Shown here piece after piece: positions 20,432 through 30,022 of a stretch of DNA of 64,000 nucleotides (the stretch's first letter is position 1; the number at the start of each line of letters is the position of its first letter). The notes below the pieces were generated by a model. The model was not told the DNA's origin, did not search any database, and saw only the letters and a program-made list of their open reading frames with translations. The position numbers were made by a program, and so were the translations under genes. This stretch comes from Marinomonas rhizomae (GTDB lineage Bacteria > Pseudomonadota > Gammaproteobacteria > Pseudomonadales > Marinomonadaceae): NCBI RefSeq assembly GCF_003315485.1, contig NZ_QNSE01000004.1, positions 282,540-346,539 on the forward strand, read 5' to 3'.

Positions 20432-20471
20432 GTTATACAGGATTATCATTAAAATAAAGTGGAGATGTAGT

Positions 20472-21716
20472 ATGGCCTGGAATGAACCGGGTAATAACGA
20501 CAATGACCCATGGAATCCAGATAAAAACCGTAATAATGGTGCTGGGCGCCCAGATGGAGATCGTGAAAAAGAGACTAACAATGACCCTTGGGGTCGTAAG
20601 CCTGGAGGCAAGGAACAAGGGCCGCCGGACTTGGATGAGGCTTTTCAGAAGTTGATGGGGATGCTGGGTGTTAAAAAGACTCGCAAATCCAACGGTTCTA
20701 ATGGTGGTGATTCCGGTATGTCTGGTAAATTTGGCGGTGGCTTAATTGCTATCGTTCTAATTGCTTTACTGGCTTTATGGGCTGCTACTGGTGTTTATCA
20801 GGTGGATCAGCAAGAACGAGGTGTTGTGCTTCGTTTGGGCAAGTATCACTCTACTGTTATGCCGGGTCTTCATTGGAATCCACCAATGATAGATTCTGTT
20901 AGCAAGGTGAATGTGACTAAAGTTCGCTCTCATGATCACAAGGCACTTATGTTGACGGTTGATGATGCCATTGTTGAAGTGGGTGTTTCTGTTCAATATT
21001 CTGTACAGAACCCAAAGGACTTCTTGCTTAATGTGCGTAATCCTGAAGAGTCTCTGGCTCAGGTGACAGAAAGTGCGCTTCGTCATGTGGTTGGTAGTTC
21101 TGAAATGGATCAAATATTGACGGAAGGTCGTGAGTTATTGGCGACGGAAGTTAAGGCGCGTATCCAGGATTACAGTAATGCCTATGGCACTGGTTTATTG
21201 ATTTCGAAAGTTAACGTTGAAAATACTCAGGCACCGAACCAAGTGCAAGAGGCGTTTGATGATGTTATTAAGGCGAAAGAAGATGAATTGCGTGTTCGCA
21301 ACGAAGCAGAGTCTTATGCGAATGGTATTATTCCTGAAGCACGTGGTCGTGCGCAACGTATTAGAGAGGAGGCTGAGGCTTACCGATCTGAGATAGTGGC
21401 TCGAGCTAGTGGTCAGGCTGATCGATTTGATAGATTGTATCGAGAGTACACTAAGGCGCCTGACGTTACTCGTCGTCGTTTATATATTGAAACGATGGAG
21501 TCTGTTTATAAAGATGTGAACAAGGTTGTTGTTGATACTAAGGGGGGGAATAATATGATGTATTTGCCTTTAGATCAGCTAATGAAGCAGCGTGCGGAAT
21601 CATCTAAAGGAACTGGATCTGTGAATTCAGGTAATATTGGGGCGTTAACAGATCAAGTTCTTGATGAGATACGTAAGCGCCAAAGTGCAACGGTTCGTAG
21701 AGAGGGCAGAAACTAA
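20472..21716 (+). CDS. hflK: Membrane protease regulator HflK
   Basis: HflK and HflC form a large SPFH (prohibitin-like) cage around the FtsH protease in the inner membrane and face the periplasm. The 414-residue product has a Gly/Asn/Asp/Lys-rich cytoplasmic N terminus, one membrane segment near 88-108 and an SPFH domain from VDQQERGVVLRLGKY onward, then a long charged coiled coil. Its stop TAA overlaps the hflC ATG by one base (TAATG), a sign of tight coupling. Confidence 0.95.
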   Translation: MAWNEPGNNDNDPWNPDKNRNNGAGRPDGDREKETNNDPWGRKPGGKEQGPPDLDEAFQKLMGMLGVKKTRKSNGSNGGDSGMSGKFGGGLIAIVLIALLALWAATGVYQVDQQERGVVLRLGKYHSTVMPGLHWNPPMIDSVSKVNVTKVRSHDHKALMLTVDDAIVEVGVSVQYSVQNPKDFLLNVRNPEESLAQVTESALRHVVGSSEMDQILTEGRELLATEVKARIQDYSNAYGTGLLISKVNVENTQAPNQVQEAFDDVIKAKEDELRVRNEAESYANGIIPEARGRAQRIREEAEAYRSEIVARASGQADRFDRLYREYTKAPDVTRRRLYIETMESVYKDVNKVVVDTKGGNNMMYLPLDQLMKQRAESSKGTGSVNSGNIGALTDQVLDEIRKRQSATVRREGRN

Positions 21717-22597
21717 TGAAAGGCTTTTCTTTTTCAGTTTTATTTGTTGTTCTTCTTGGTGTGCTGATTGCCTCTCAGACGCTTTTTGTTGTTAACGAAA
21801 CAGAGCGCGCTGTGGTGCTTAAGTTTGGTGAAATTGTTCAGGATGATGTTAAGCCTGGCATTCACTTTAAGCTTCCGATTATGAATGAGGTCAAGGTGTT
21901 TGATGCTCGGATTTTGACGATGGATTCTCGTCCTCAGCGTTATTTAACGTTGGAGAAAAAGGCTGTTGTTGTTGATTCTTACGTCAAGTGGAAAATAGAT
22001 TCTGTTGCTAAATTTTATCAGGCTACTTCTGGTGATGAGTTTGTTGCGAATCGCGTATTGTCTTCTCGTGTCGATACTGGGCTTCGAAATAAGTTTGGTG
22101 AGCGCACTATGCATGAGGTGGTTTCAGGGGAGCGTGATCAGTTAATGACTGAGCTGCGTGACGACTTGAATAAGGTTGCCCAGAGTGAGTTGGGTATCTC
22201 TATTGTGGATATTCGGGTTAAGCGAATAGACCTTCCGCCTGATGTAAGTGAATCTGTGTATTCACGTATGAGGACTGAGCGTGAGCGTGAAGCTCGTGAG
22301 CATAGATCGAAAGGTTTGGAGTTGGCTGAAGGTATTCGTGCTGATGCTGATCGTCAGCAAGTGGTGCTAGAAGCGGAAGCTCAGCGTGATGCTGAGATGA
22401 TTCGTGGTGATGGTGATGCTAAAGCGGCGGCTATTTACTCTAAAGTGTACAAACAAGATCCTGAATTTTACGAGTTTTATCGTAGTCTTCAAGCGTACCG
22501 TGATAGCTTTAATGGTAGCAATGATTTGTTTGTGCTTGAGCCGGATAGCGAATTCTTTAAGTATCTGAATAGCTCTACCCGCAGCAGCGCTAAATAG
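21716..22597 (+). CDS. hflC: Membrane protease regulator HflC
   Basis: Partner of HflK in the FtsH-HflKC complex. The 293-residue product has an N-terminal membrane anchor (about 5-22), then an SPFH domain starting VVNETERAVVLKFGEI and a charged helical region with ERERE and AEAQRDAEMIRGDGDAKAA. A strong terminator after the stop closes the tsaE-hflC cluster. Confidence 0.96.
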   Translation: MKGFSFSVLFVVLLGVLIASQTLFVVNETERAVVLKFGEIVQDDVKPGIHFKLPIMNEVKVFDARILTMDSRPQRYLTLEKKAVVVDSYVKWKIDSVAKFYQATSGDEFVANRVLSSRVDTGLRNKFGERTMHEVVSGERDQLMTELRDDLNKVAQSELGISIVDIRVKRIDLPPDVSESVYSRMRTEREREAREHRSKGLELAEGIRADADRQQVVLEAEAQRDAEMIRGDGDAKAAAIYSKVYKQDPEFYEFYRSLQAYRDSFNGSNDLFVLEPDSEFFKYLNSSTRSSAK

Positions 22598-22665
22598 AGT
22601 AGATATTCATCAATAATCGTACGTGAGACCTATTTGTTAAAATGGGAAACATGGTACTATTACAC

Positions 22666-22690
22666 AAACCGGGCAAAGCCCGGTTTTTTA
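22666..22690 (+). terminator. Terminator after hflC
   Basis: AAACCGGGC (22666-22674), loop AAA and GCCCGGTTT (22678-22686) with a T tract. It separates hflC from yjeT only 23 bases before the next start codon, so the downstream genes need read-through or another promoter. Confidence 0.85.
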
Positions 22691-22712
22691 ATGGTCAAAA
22701 TAAAGAGAATCT

Positions 22713-22910
22713 ATGCAGGAATTGTTGCAGTCGCTGCTGGTCGGCGTCAGCCTTTTATTGATCGCCGAGGGGGTTTTGCCGTTTCTCGCTCCTAATGTGT
22801 GGAGGGAAATAATGGTAAAAGCTATCGCGAGCTCAGATTGGAATTTGCGTATTCTGGGCGCGGTTAGTATGTTTCTTGGATTAATACTTCTTTTGCTGAC
22901 TCGAAGCTAA
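22713..22910 (+). CDS. DUF2065 small membrane protein (YjeT-like)
   Basis: A 65-residue protein with two membrane segments separated by a short loop with NVWREIM, matching the YjeT/DUF2065 family. Its function is unknown, but in E. coli it also sits just after hflC and before purA, so the position is conserved. hisZ starts 12 bases after its stop. Confidence 0.8.
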   Translation: MQELLQSLLVGVSLLLIAEGVLPFLAPNVWREIMVKAIASSDWNLRILGAVSMFLGLILLLLTRS

Positions 22911-22922
22911 GAGGATAATTTA

Positions 22923-24101
22923 ATGACATTAGCAGATCGCTGGTTACTTCCAGAGGGCGTTGATGAGGCGCTGCCTGAACAGGCCGCTAAGATCGAGCAC
23001 CTCAGAAGAACTCTGCTTAATCTCCATGAAAGTTGGGGATATCACTTAGTAATACCTCCTCTTTTAGAGTATCTAGATTCCCTTCTTACGGGTGCTGGCT
23101 CAGACCTAGAAATTGAAACATTTAAAGTGATCGATCAATTGTCAGGTCGCCTTTTAGGTATTCGTGCCGATTTTACATCCCAAGTTGCTCGTATTGATGC
23201 TCATTGCCTTAAAGATGATGGTGTGCAACGTTTGAGTTATTGTGGCAGTGTTTTACGAACAATGCCTGCTGGCTTAGATGGTACTCGTAGCCCTATACAA
23301 TTGGGGGCTGAAATTTATGGTCATGGCGGCGTAGAAAGTGATGTTGAAGTTTTGTCTTTGATGTTGCAAACATTGTCTACGGCCGGTTTGTCTAATCTTG
23401 TGCTTGATCTTGGGCATGTTGATGTTGTAAGTGGTGTGCTTGCAGCTTGTGATTTAACTGCGGATCAGGAAGGTAAGTTGGTTGAGCTTTATAAAGCAAA
23501 AGATTTGCCAGAGCTTGATCGATATGTTGAAGAGCTTGAATGTCTGAGTGACGTTCAGAGGCAATGGTTGGTTGGGTTGCCGCGCTTATGTGGTGGTAAA
23601 GAAGTATTGAAGCATGCGGCCGATTTACTTGGTGATGTAAATGAATCAATCAACGATGCTATTGTATTGTTGCAGAAGGTGAGTGACTCAATTTCTCTGC
23701 GTTTTCCTAACGTGGGCTTACATTTCGATCTGAGTGATTTGGTTTCTTATAGCTATCATACTGGAGTGGTTTTTGCTGCTTATGTTCCAGGGCATGGTAA
23801 TGCTATTGCTCGTGGCGGGCGTTATAACAATATCGGGCAAGTATTTGGTCGATCTCGTCCAGCGACAGGTTTTAGTACGGATGTGAAGGCCTTGGTTGCT
23901 TTGACTGATATTGTGGTCAATAAGCCAAAAACTGTTTTGTCGCCAATTTGCTCAAGTGGTGAGCTTTGGCAGAAAACGAATTCCTTGCGTGCTGAGGGAT
24001 ATCGAGTGGTAGAAATTTTGGATGATATTTATCCTGAAGACGCTGATTTTAAGCTGGAATTTGTTGATGAGGCTTGGCAGTTGATGCCAGTTCAGAACTA
24101 G
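22923..24101 (+). CDS. hisZ: ATP phosphoribosyltransferase regulatory subunit HisZ
   Basis: HisZ is a histidyl-tRNA synthetase-like protein without aminoacylation activity. It forms a complex with short-form HisG for the first step of histidine synthesis and provides feedback control. The 392-residue product shows class II synthetase-like blocks (GIRADFTSQVARI, ARGGRYNNIG) but lacks the anticodon-binding domain. Its presence implies a short HisG elsewhere in the genome. Confidence 0.93.
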   Translation: MTLADRWLLPEGVDEALPEQAAKIEHLRRTLLNLHESWGYHLVIPPLLEYLDSLLTGAGSDLEIETFKVIDQLSGRLLGIRADFTSQVARIDAHCLKDDGVQRLSYCGSVLRTMPAGLDGTRSPIQLGAEIYGHGGVESDVEVLSLMLQTLSTAGLSNLVLDLGHVDVVSGVLAACDLTADQEGKLVELYKAKDLPELDRYVEELECLSDVQRQWLVGLPRLCGGKEVLKHAADLLGDVNESINDAIVLLQKVSDSISLRFPNVGLHFDLSDLVSYSYHTGVVFAAYVPGHGNAIARGGRYNNIGQVFGRSRPATGFSTDVKALVALTDIVVNKPKTVLSPICSSGELWQKTNSLRAEGYRVVEILDDIYPEDADFKLEFVDEAWQLMPVQN

Positions 24102-24124
24102 ACTTTTCTTTAAGAACTATCTAA

Positions 24125-25438
<1,314 letters not shown>

Positions 25439-25463
25439 GTCTAAGTTTTTGAATGTGTTGTTG

Positions 25464-25489
25464 AAAAAGCCGCTTAGTTGCGGCTTTTT
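25464..25489 (+). terminator. Terminator of purA
   Basis: AAAAAGCCGC (25464-25473), a 6-base loop and GCGGCTTTTT (25480-25489). Confidence 0.85.
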
Positions 25490-25575
25490 AGGTTTTTATA
25501 AGTGGTTAAGTTCATCATATTAGTATTCTTTGTAAATAGAGTGAAAAGAGGGGGAGGAGTTTGTCTAGTGCTAAG

Positions 25576-25586
25576 GTAATATTTAC
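25576..25586 (+). promoter_or_regulatory. Possible CpxR-type operator upstream of cpxR
   Basis: GTAATATTTAC is a palindrome of GTAA half-sites 60 bases before the regulator start. A GTAAA with a partly matching TGAAA five bases on lies at 25532-25546. E. coli CpxR boxes are paired GTAAA repeats, so self-regulation is plausible but unproven. Confidence 0.3.
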
Positions 25587-25646
25587 AATTGAATTTAAGG
25601 CAATATAAGTGCCTGCTAAATAATGAAAAAATGAGAGGGAATATTT

Positions 25647-26345
25647 ATGGTTAAGTTATTGCTTGCTGATGATGATGCTCGTTTATCGGATTTAATTAAA
25701 GAATACTTTGATGGCGAGGGTTATGAGGTAGCGCATGCTTGGAATGGTCGTGAAGCATTAGAGCTCATGGCTGAGGATATGCCTGATATTGTTATTCTCG
25801 ATGTTATGATGCCCGAGTTAGATGGGTTTGAAACCTTAAAGCAGATTCGCAATAAAAGTTCGGTGCCTGTCATTATGTTAACGGCAAAGGGTGATGATAT
25901 AGATCGTATTCTTGGTCTGGAGATGGGGGCGGATGATTATTTGTCTAAGCCATTTAATCCGCGGGAATTGTTGGCTCGAATTAAGGCGATTTTGCGTCGA
26001 GCAAGTCAAGAGCGTGAGGATGATCCGACTGCTGATATAGACCTTTCTGGTGTATTGTTGCGCCGTAAAGATCGTACTGTTTATTTGGAAGGTGAATTGG
26101 TTGAGTTAACAACATCTGAATATACTTTGTTGGAGTGTATGTTAATGGCTCCTGGTCAGGTGTTAACAAAGCAAGAGCTTTCTGAGAAGGCTTTGGGGCG
26201 CAAATTAACCATGTATGATCGTAGTCTGGATATGCATATAAGTAATCTGCGCAAAAAAATTGGTAATTTAGAAAATGGTGATCCTCGAATTAAGACTGTT
26301 CGTGGTGTAGGTTATATTTTCGTGTCAAATGAGCAGGGTGCTTAG
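25647..26345 (+). CDS. cpxR: OmpR-family response regulator, CpxR-like
   Basis: A DNA-binding response regulator. In 232 residues it has a receiver domain (1-115) with acid triad Asp8-Asp10, phosphoacceptor Asp52, Thr79 and Lys101, then a winged-helix domain (about 130-228). The DNA-binding part (LTMYDRSLDMHISNLRKKIG) and the GLEMGADDYLSKPFN block are close to E. coli CpxR, which controls the envelope stress response. It overlaps the kinase gene by 17 bases. No cpxP is adjacent. Confidence 0.88.
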   Translation: MVKLLLADDDARLSDLIKEYFDGEGYEVAHAWNGREALELMAEDMPDIVILDVMMPELDGFETLKQIRNKSSVPVIMLTAKGDDIDRILGLEMGADDYLSKPFNPRELLARIKAILRRASQEREDDPTADIDLSGVLLRRKDRTVYLEGELVELTTSEYTLLECMLMAPGQVLTKQELSEKALGRKLTMYDRSLDMHISNLRKKIGNLENGDPRIKTVRGVGYIFVSNEQGA

Positions 26346-27660
26346 TCTTTTTATGAAAAATACCTTTCTACGTGTGTTTCTGGTGGTGTTACTGTCCAAT
26401 ATAGTTGTGGTAAGTATTGGTTTGGGGATGGTGCAGTTTGTCCAGAAACGTAACCAGGTGTCGGCGGATTTGCTAGGTGATGTTGGCGTTCAGTTGGTGG
26501 CTGGGTATGAAAAGTTTGGTATTACTTCTTTGCAGGAGGAGACTGAAAAGGCTGAAAAGCGGTTATCAGGAACGATTTATCTTTATCAGGAAAATGGGCG
26601 GCCACTTCTAAAGTCATTGCCTCGTAATTTTAGGGAGCAGAATACACCAAGTGTGGCAAGCCGCCCTGCTGCGGACTTCCTCCATAGTCAGTTCATTCAA
26701 GTGATTGGTGGTAACAATGTACAGTATTTACTGATCTTTAAACCTAATCCTGAAATTGACTCCTTGGCGCCTGAGGCTGTGGTAGGGTTTTCTCTGTTGG
26801 GTTTGCTTGTTTCAAGTGGGGTGTTGGCTTATTGGTTGTTGGGGCCTTTGCTCAAGCTTCAGCGTGTTGCTCGCTCTTTTGGTCAGGGAGATATGACTGC
26901 CCGAGTTGAAAATAAATTGGCTCGAAGAAGTGATGCTGTTGGTAAGTTGGCACGTGAATTTAATGAGATGGCAGTCAGAATAGATACTTTGTTGTCATCG
27001 AAAGAGCGGCTTATGCGTGATGTTTCCCACGAACTAAGGACGCCATTGGCCAGAATTGAAGTCGCGCTTACTATTGCAGAAGATAAGTATGCAGCAGAGG
27101 CGCAAAAAGGCTATTTGAATCGTATTCGTACTGAGCTGCATGAGCTTGATGAGTTAATAGGTCAGGTGCTGACTTTAAGTCGCCTGGAGGCCGCCTCGCT
27201 AATAAAAGAAGAGATGGATCTTCAGGAGTGGTTGGGTGAAATTGTTGCAGATGTGAGTTTTGAAAGTCAGTTGAAAGGGATTTCGGTGGCCAAGATCGGT
27301 CGAGCACCGAAAACAATATTGGGTGACCCCCTTCAGTTGCGGCATGCTATTGAAAATGTTCTTCGCAATGCGTGTTTCTATGCCGGCTGTAATGGAGTTA
27401 TCGAAGTTGAGACCCAGGAAAAGGCGGGTTTTGCTTTCATTTATGTGCGTGATAATGGCCCCGGTGTTTCTGATGATAAGCTAGAGAAAATTTTTCACGC
27501 TTTTTATCGCTCTTCTGAAGCAAGGGAAGCTAATAGTGGTGGCTTTGGTGTAGGGCTTACTATATCTCAGCGTATAATTAGTGCTCACAAAGGGCAGATT
27601 ACGGCTAAGAATCGTGAAGAGGGCGGTTTGGAGGTGTGTTTTCAGTTGCCAATTGTTTGA
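26329..27660 (+). CDS. cpxA: Sensor histidine kinase, CpxA-like
   Basis: Inner-membrane kinase partner of the preceding regulator. The 443-residue product has two membrane segments (about 12-32 and 150-172) flanking a periplasmic sensor of some 115 residues, a HAMP domain, the H-box VSHELRTPLARIE with His234, and ATP-binding boxes (NVLRNAC, RDNGPGVSDD, GGFGVGL). Start ATG 26329 overlaps cpxR; Met9 (26353) is an alternative, and neither has a strong ribosome site. Matching the Cpx pair is an inference from the regulator. Confidence 0.85.
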   Translation: MSRVLSLFMKNTFLRVFLVVLLSNIVVVSIGLGMVQFVQKRNQVSADLLGDVGVQLVAGYEKFGITSLQEETEKAEKRLSGTIYLYQENGRPLLKSLPRNFREQNTPSVASRPAADFLHSQFIQVIGGNNVQYLLIFKPNPEIDSLAPEAVVGFSLLGLLVSSGVLAYWLLGPLLKLQRVARSFGQGDMTARVENKLARRSDAVGKLAREFNEMAVRIDTLLSSKERLMRDVSHELRTPLARIEVALTIAEDKYAAEAQKGYLNRIRTELHELDELIGQVLTLSRLEAASLIKEEMDLQEWLGEIVADVSFESQLKGISVAKIGRAPKTILGDPLQLRHAIENVLRNACFYAGCNGVIEVETQEKAGFAFIYVRDNGPGVSDDKLEKIFHAFYRSSEAREANSGGFGVGLTISQRIISAHKGQITAKNREEGGLEVCFQLPIV

Positions 27661-27717
27661 TATTTGGCCTTTTTTTTCTCTTGTTGTAAAGTAATCTTCT
27701 GGCTTTCGAGAAAGCAC

Positions 27718-27746
27718 TTGTTATTGTCTCGATAGATAAGTAATAT
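27718..27746 (+). promoter_or_regulatory. Promoter of rnpB
   Basis: TTGTTA (27718-27723) and TAATAT (27741-27746) are 17 bases apart. The expected start falls at about 27753, right at the 5' strand of the P1 helix. Confidence 0.7.
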
Positions 27747-27753
27747 GCGCCTC

Positions 27754-28103
27754 GCAAGTTGGCTAGGCAGTCGCCGCTCAATTTTATTGGGGGGAGGAAA
27801 GTCCGGGCTTCGCAGGGTAAAGTGCCAGGTAACGCCTGGGGGGCGTGAGCCTACGGAAAGTGCAGCAGAAAATACACCGCCTAAGCAGTTTACTGCCGGT
27901 AAGGTTGAAATGGTGCGGTAAGAGCGCACCGCGCGACTGGCAACAGTTCGTGGCAAGGTAAACCCCACTTGAAGCAAGACCAAATAGGAACTCTTTGGCG
28001 TGACCCGCGCTGAGTTCGGGTAGGTTGCTAAAGACGTGCAGTGATGTACGTATTAGATGAATGACTGTCCACGACAGAACCCGGCTTATCGGCCAACTTG
28101 CAA
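27754..28103 (+). ncRNA. rnpB: RNase P RNA, bacterial class A
   Basis: The catalytic RNA of RNase P, which trims tRNA 5' leaders. Helix P1 is closed by GCAAGTTGGC (27754-27763) and GCCAACTTGC (28092-28101). Universal core elements are present: GGAGGAAAGTCCGGGC early, GGTAACGCCTGGGGG, GGTAAGAGCGCACCGCGC in the middle, CAAATAGG, and GATGAATGACTGTCCACGAC with ACAGAACCCGGCTTATCGG at the end. Its position just upstream of mraZ matches Pseudomonas. Confidence 0.97.
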
Positions 28104-28174
28104 TTATTCCTTCGTGTTTTATTTCCTTTTTTTATCTTATTCCTCTTTCTTACTTATGCTCATTTCTTTGAGCG

Positions 28175-28195
28175 ACTTTTTATTGCCTAAAAAGT
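28175..28195 (+). terminator. Possible terminator of rnpB
   Basis: ACTTTTTA, a 5-base loop and TAAAAAGT form an 8-bp AT-rich stem, followed by GT- and T-rich DNA. The stem is weak, and the rest of 28104-28327 is simply pyrimidine-rich without a clear gene. Confidence 0.35.
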
Positions 28196-28297
28196 GTTGT
28201 TTGTTGTTTTTCTTATATTTTTCTCCCTCTGTTTCTTTCTTTATTTACGTCTTTACAAAATCATTGCATCAATTTTTATCTATTTGGTTAGTTTTTT

Positions 28298-28326
28298 TTT
28301 ACTCTTTTTCATAAATAGTGTTAAAT
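28298..28326 (+). promoter_or_regulatory. Possible promoter of the dcw cluster
   Basis: TTTACT (28298-28303) and TTAAAT (28321-28326), 17 bases apart, place the start near the first MraZ box, as would suit repression. Confidence 0.4.
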
Positions 28327-28327
28327 T

Positions 28328-28353
28328 GTGGGATAAAGTGTCGATAAGTGGGA
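28328..28353 (+). promoter_or_regulatory. MraZ operator, GTGGGA direct repeats
   Basis: GTGGGA (28328), GTGTCG (28338) and GTGGGA (28348) repeat every 10 bases with 4-base AT-rich spacers. MraZ proteins are known to bind arrays of such G-rich boxes upstream of their own gene, so this is the autoregulatory operator of the dcw cluster. A further box in the same phase lies inside the coding region at 28368-28373. Confidence 0.8.
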
Positions 28354-28360
28354 TATGGCA

Positions 28361-28816
28361 ATGTTTCGTGGGATTCATCAAGTAAGTGTCGATGTGAAGG
28401 GGCGAATGTCACTTCCTGCACGCTTGCGTGATGATCTTGCTCAATATGATGAGGATGGTGTGGTTGTGACCATTGATCCTGTTTCTCGATGTTTGTTGCT
28501 ATACCCCTTATCTGAATGGGAGCTGATTCAGCAGAAATTAGACAAACTGCCCACATTTCAGCCACAAGCTAGACGTCTTCAGCGGCTTTTAGTTGGGCAC
28601 GCAACTGATTTAGAGGTGGATAAGGCGGGTCGAATTTTGTTGCCCGCGCCGCTGCGTGAATTTGCGCGGTTAGATAAAAAATTGACGATTCTTGGGCAAG
28701 GTAAAAAGTTAGAGATTTGGAGCCAAGAAGAGTGGGAAGCGCAACGCGAAGATTATTTGTCTCAAGATGCTCTTGAGGACTTACAAACTGAAACCATGAT
28801 GGATATTTCTTTATGA
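28361..28816 (+). CDS. mraZ: Transcriptional regulator MraZ
   Basis: MraZ is an AbrB-fold protein that forms a ring and represses the dcw cluster. The 151-residue product contains the duplicated motif: DVKGRMSLP near residue 12 and DKAGRILLP near residue 88. ATG 28361 is preferred over the in-frame ATG at 28355 because it gives the standard MFRG start and leaves 7 bases after GGGA. Its stop overlaps the rsmH start (ATGA). Confidence 0.95.
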   Translation: MFRGIHQVSVDVKGRMSLPARLRDDLAQYDEDGVVVTIDPVSRCLLLYPLSEWELIQQKLDKLPTFQPQARRLQRLLVGHATDLEVDKAGRILLPAPLREFARLDKKLTILGQGKKLEIWSQEEWEAQREDYLSQDALEDLQTETMMDISL

Positions 28817-29751
28817 CAAAGACGATGGCAGAACATATAAGCGTCATGCTAAATGAGTCCGTCGATATGCTAGTGACTGACACCAATGGCCTGTATGTCG
28901 ACGGGACATTTGGCCGTGGCGGGCATACTCGTTTGGTTTTGGATCGATTGGATCAAGGTCGTCTACTTGGTTTCGACAAAGATCCTGTGGCGATTGGGTA
29001 TGGTGAGTCGCTAGAACAGGAAGATTCACGCTTTTCTATTGTGCAAGATAGCTTTGCCAATATGGCTGAACACATAAATGCTGTGTTTGGTGTTGATAGG
29101 GTTGATGGTGTGATGATGGATTTGGGTGTGTCATCTCCTCAGATTGATGATGCCGAGCGCGGCTTTAGTTTTATGAATGATGGTCCGTTGGATATGCGGA
29201 TGAATCCAGATAAAGGTTTGAGTGCTGCGCAGTGGATTGCGACGGTTGGTGAAAAGGATTTGGCGGATGTGATGTACCAGTATGGAGAGGAAAGGTTTTC
29301 GCGTCGTATAGCTAAAGCTATTTGTGAATATCGTTCTCATACGCCCATTTTAACCACACTTCAGTTGTCAAAAATCGTTGCAGAAGCCAATCCTGCTTGG
29401 GAAAAAGGCAAAAATCCAGCTACTCGTGCATTTCAGGGGATCAGAATTCATATTAATAATGAATTAGGTGACCTTGAAGTTGGCCTTGATGCCGCGGCAG
29501 AGGCACTAAAAGTGGGTGGCCGACTGGCTGTTATTAGTTTCCATTCCCTCGAAGATCGAATTGTTAAGCGCTTTATGAAGTTAAAAGCGAAAGGGCCTGA
29601 GTTGCCTCGGCACTTACCAATTCAGAACGCACATTTAGATATTAAGTTTAAAACGGTGGGTAAGGCGATTAAGCCATCTCAATCTGAGGTGAGTGAAAAT
29701 GTCCGCTCTCGTAGTGCTGTTTTGCGCGTTTTGGAGCGGGTCAGTGATTAA
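28813..29751 (+). CDS. rsmH: 16S rRNA m4C1402 methyltransferase RsmH
   Basis: RsmH methylates N4 of C1402 in 16S rRNA using SAM. The 312-residue product has the SAM-binding DGTFGRGGHT near residue 34, MMDLGVSSPQIDDAERGFSF, and the C-terminal ISFHSLEDRIVKRFM. It overlaps mraZ by 4 bases upstream and ftsL by 8 bases downstream. Confidence 0.97.
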   Translation: MTKTMAEHISVMLNESVDMLVTDTNGLYVDGTFGRGGHTRLVLDRLDQGRLLGFDKDPVAIGYGESLEQEDSRFSIVQDSFANMAEHINAVFGVDRVDGVMMDLGVSSPQIDDAERGFSFMNDGPLDMRMNPDKGLSAAQWIATVGEKDLADVMYQYGEERFSRRIAKAICEYRSHTPILTTLQLSKIVAEANPAWEKGKNPATRAFQGIRIHINNELGDLEVGLDAAAEALKVGGRLAVISFHSLEDRIVKRFMKLKAKGPELPRHLPIQNAHLDIKFKTVGKAIKPSQSEVSENVRSRSAVLRVLERVSD

Positions 29752-30022
29752 GACACATTTAGCGCCGTTAGTATTTGCTGCTGGTGTTGTGTTTTTAGCA
29801 ATTATTTCCATTGCTGTTGTTATTCAAGTTTACGATTTTAGGAAAGACTTCTCTTATCTTCAGACCTTGAAGCAGGACGAAGTGGATTATGAAGTGAAAT
29901 GGGGGCAGTTGCTTCTAGAGCAAAGCGCGCTGACTCAGCCTAGTCGTTTAGAGCAGGCGGCGATTAAAGACTTAAACATGCATGCACCTTCTCAGGGTGA
30001 ATTGATAATAGTGAAACCATGA
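29744..30022 (+). CDS. ftsL: Cell division protein FtsL
   Basis: FtsL is a small bitopic divisome protein that complexes with FtsB and FtsQ and activates FtsWI. With a GTG start at 29744 it has 92 residues: a short cytoplasmic tail, one membrane segment (about 8-28) and a periplasmic coiled coil with VKWGQLLLEQSAL. GGAG at 29733-29736 lies 7 bases before this GTG; starts further upstream (29693, 29699) lack such a site and would add residues encoded inside rsmH. Stop overlaps the ftsI start (ATGA). Confidence 0.88.
   Translation: MIKTHLAPLVFAAGVVFLAIISIAVVIQVYDFRKDFSYLQTLKQDEVDYEVKWGQLLLEQSALTQPSRLEQAAIKDLNMHAPSQGELIIVKP

Noticed and set aside
28057..28385. Two overlapping reading frames encoding Phe/Leu/Ser-rich hydrophobic peptides between rnpB and mraZ
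   Set aside because: The first begins inside the RNase P RNA and the second runs over the MraZ boxes. Their composition follows directly from the T-rich DNA, and no ribosome site precedes them.
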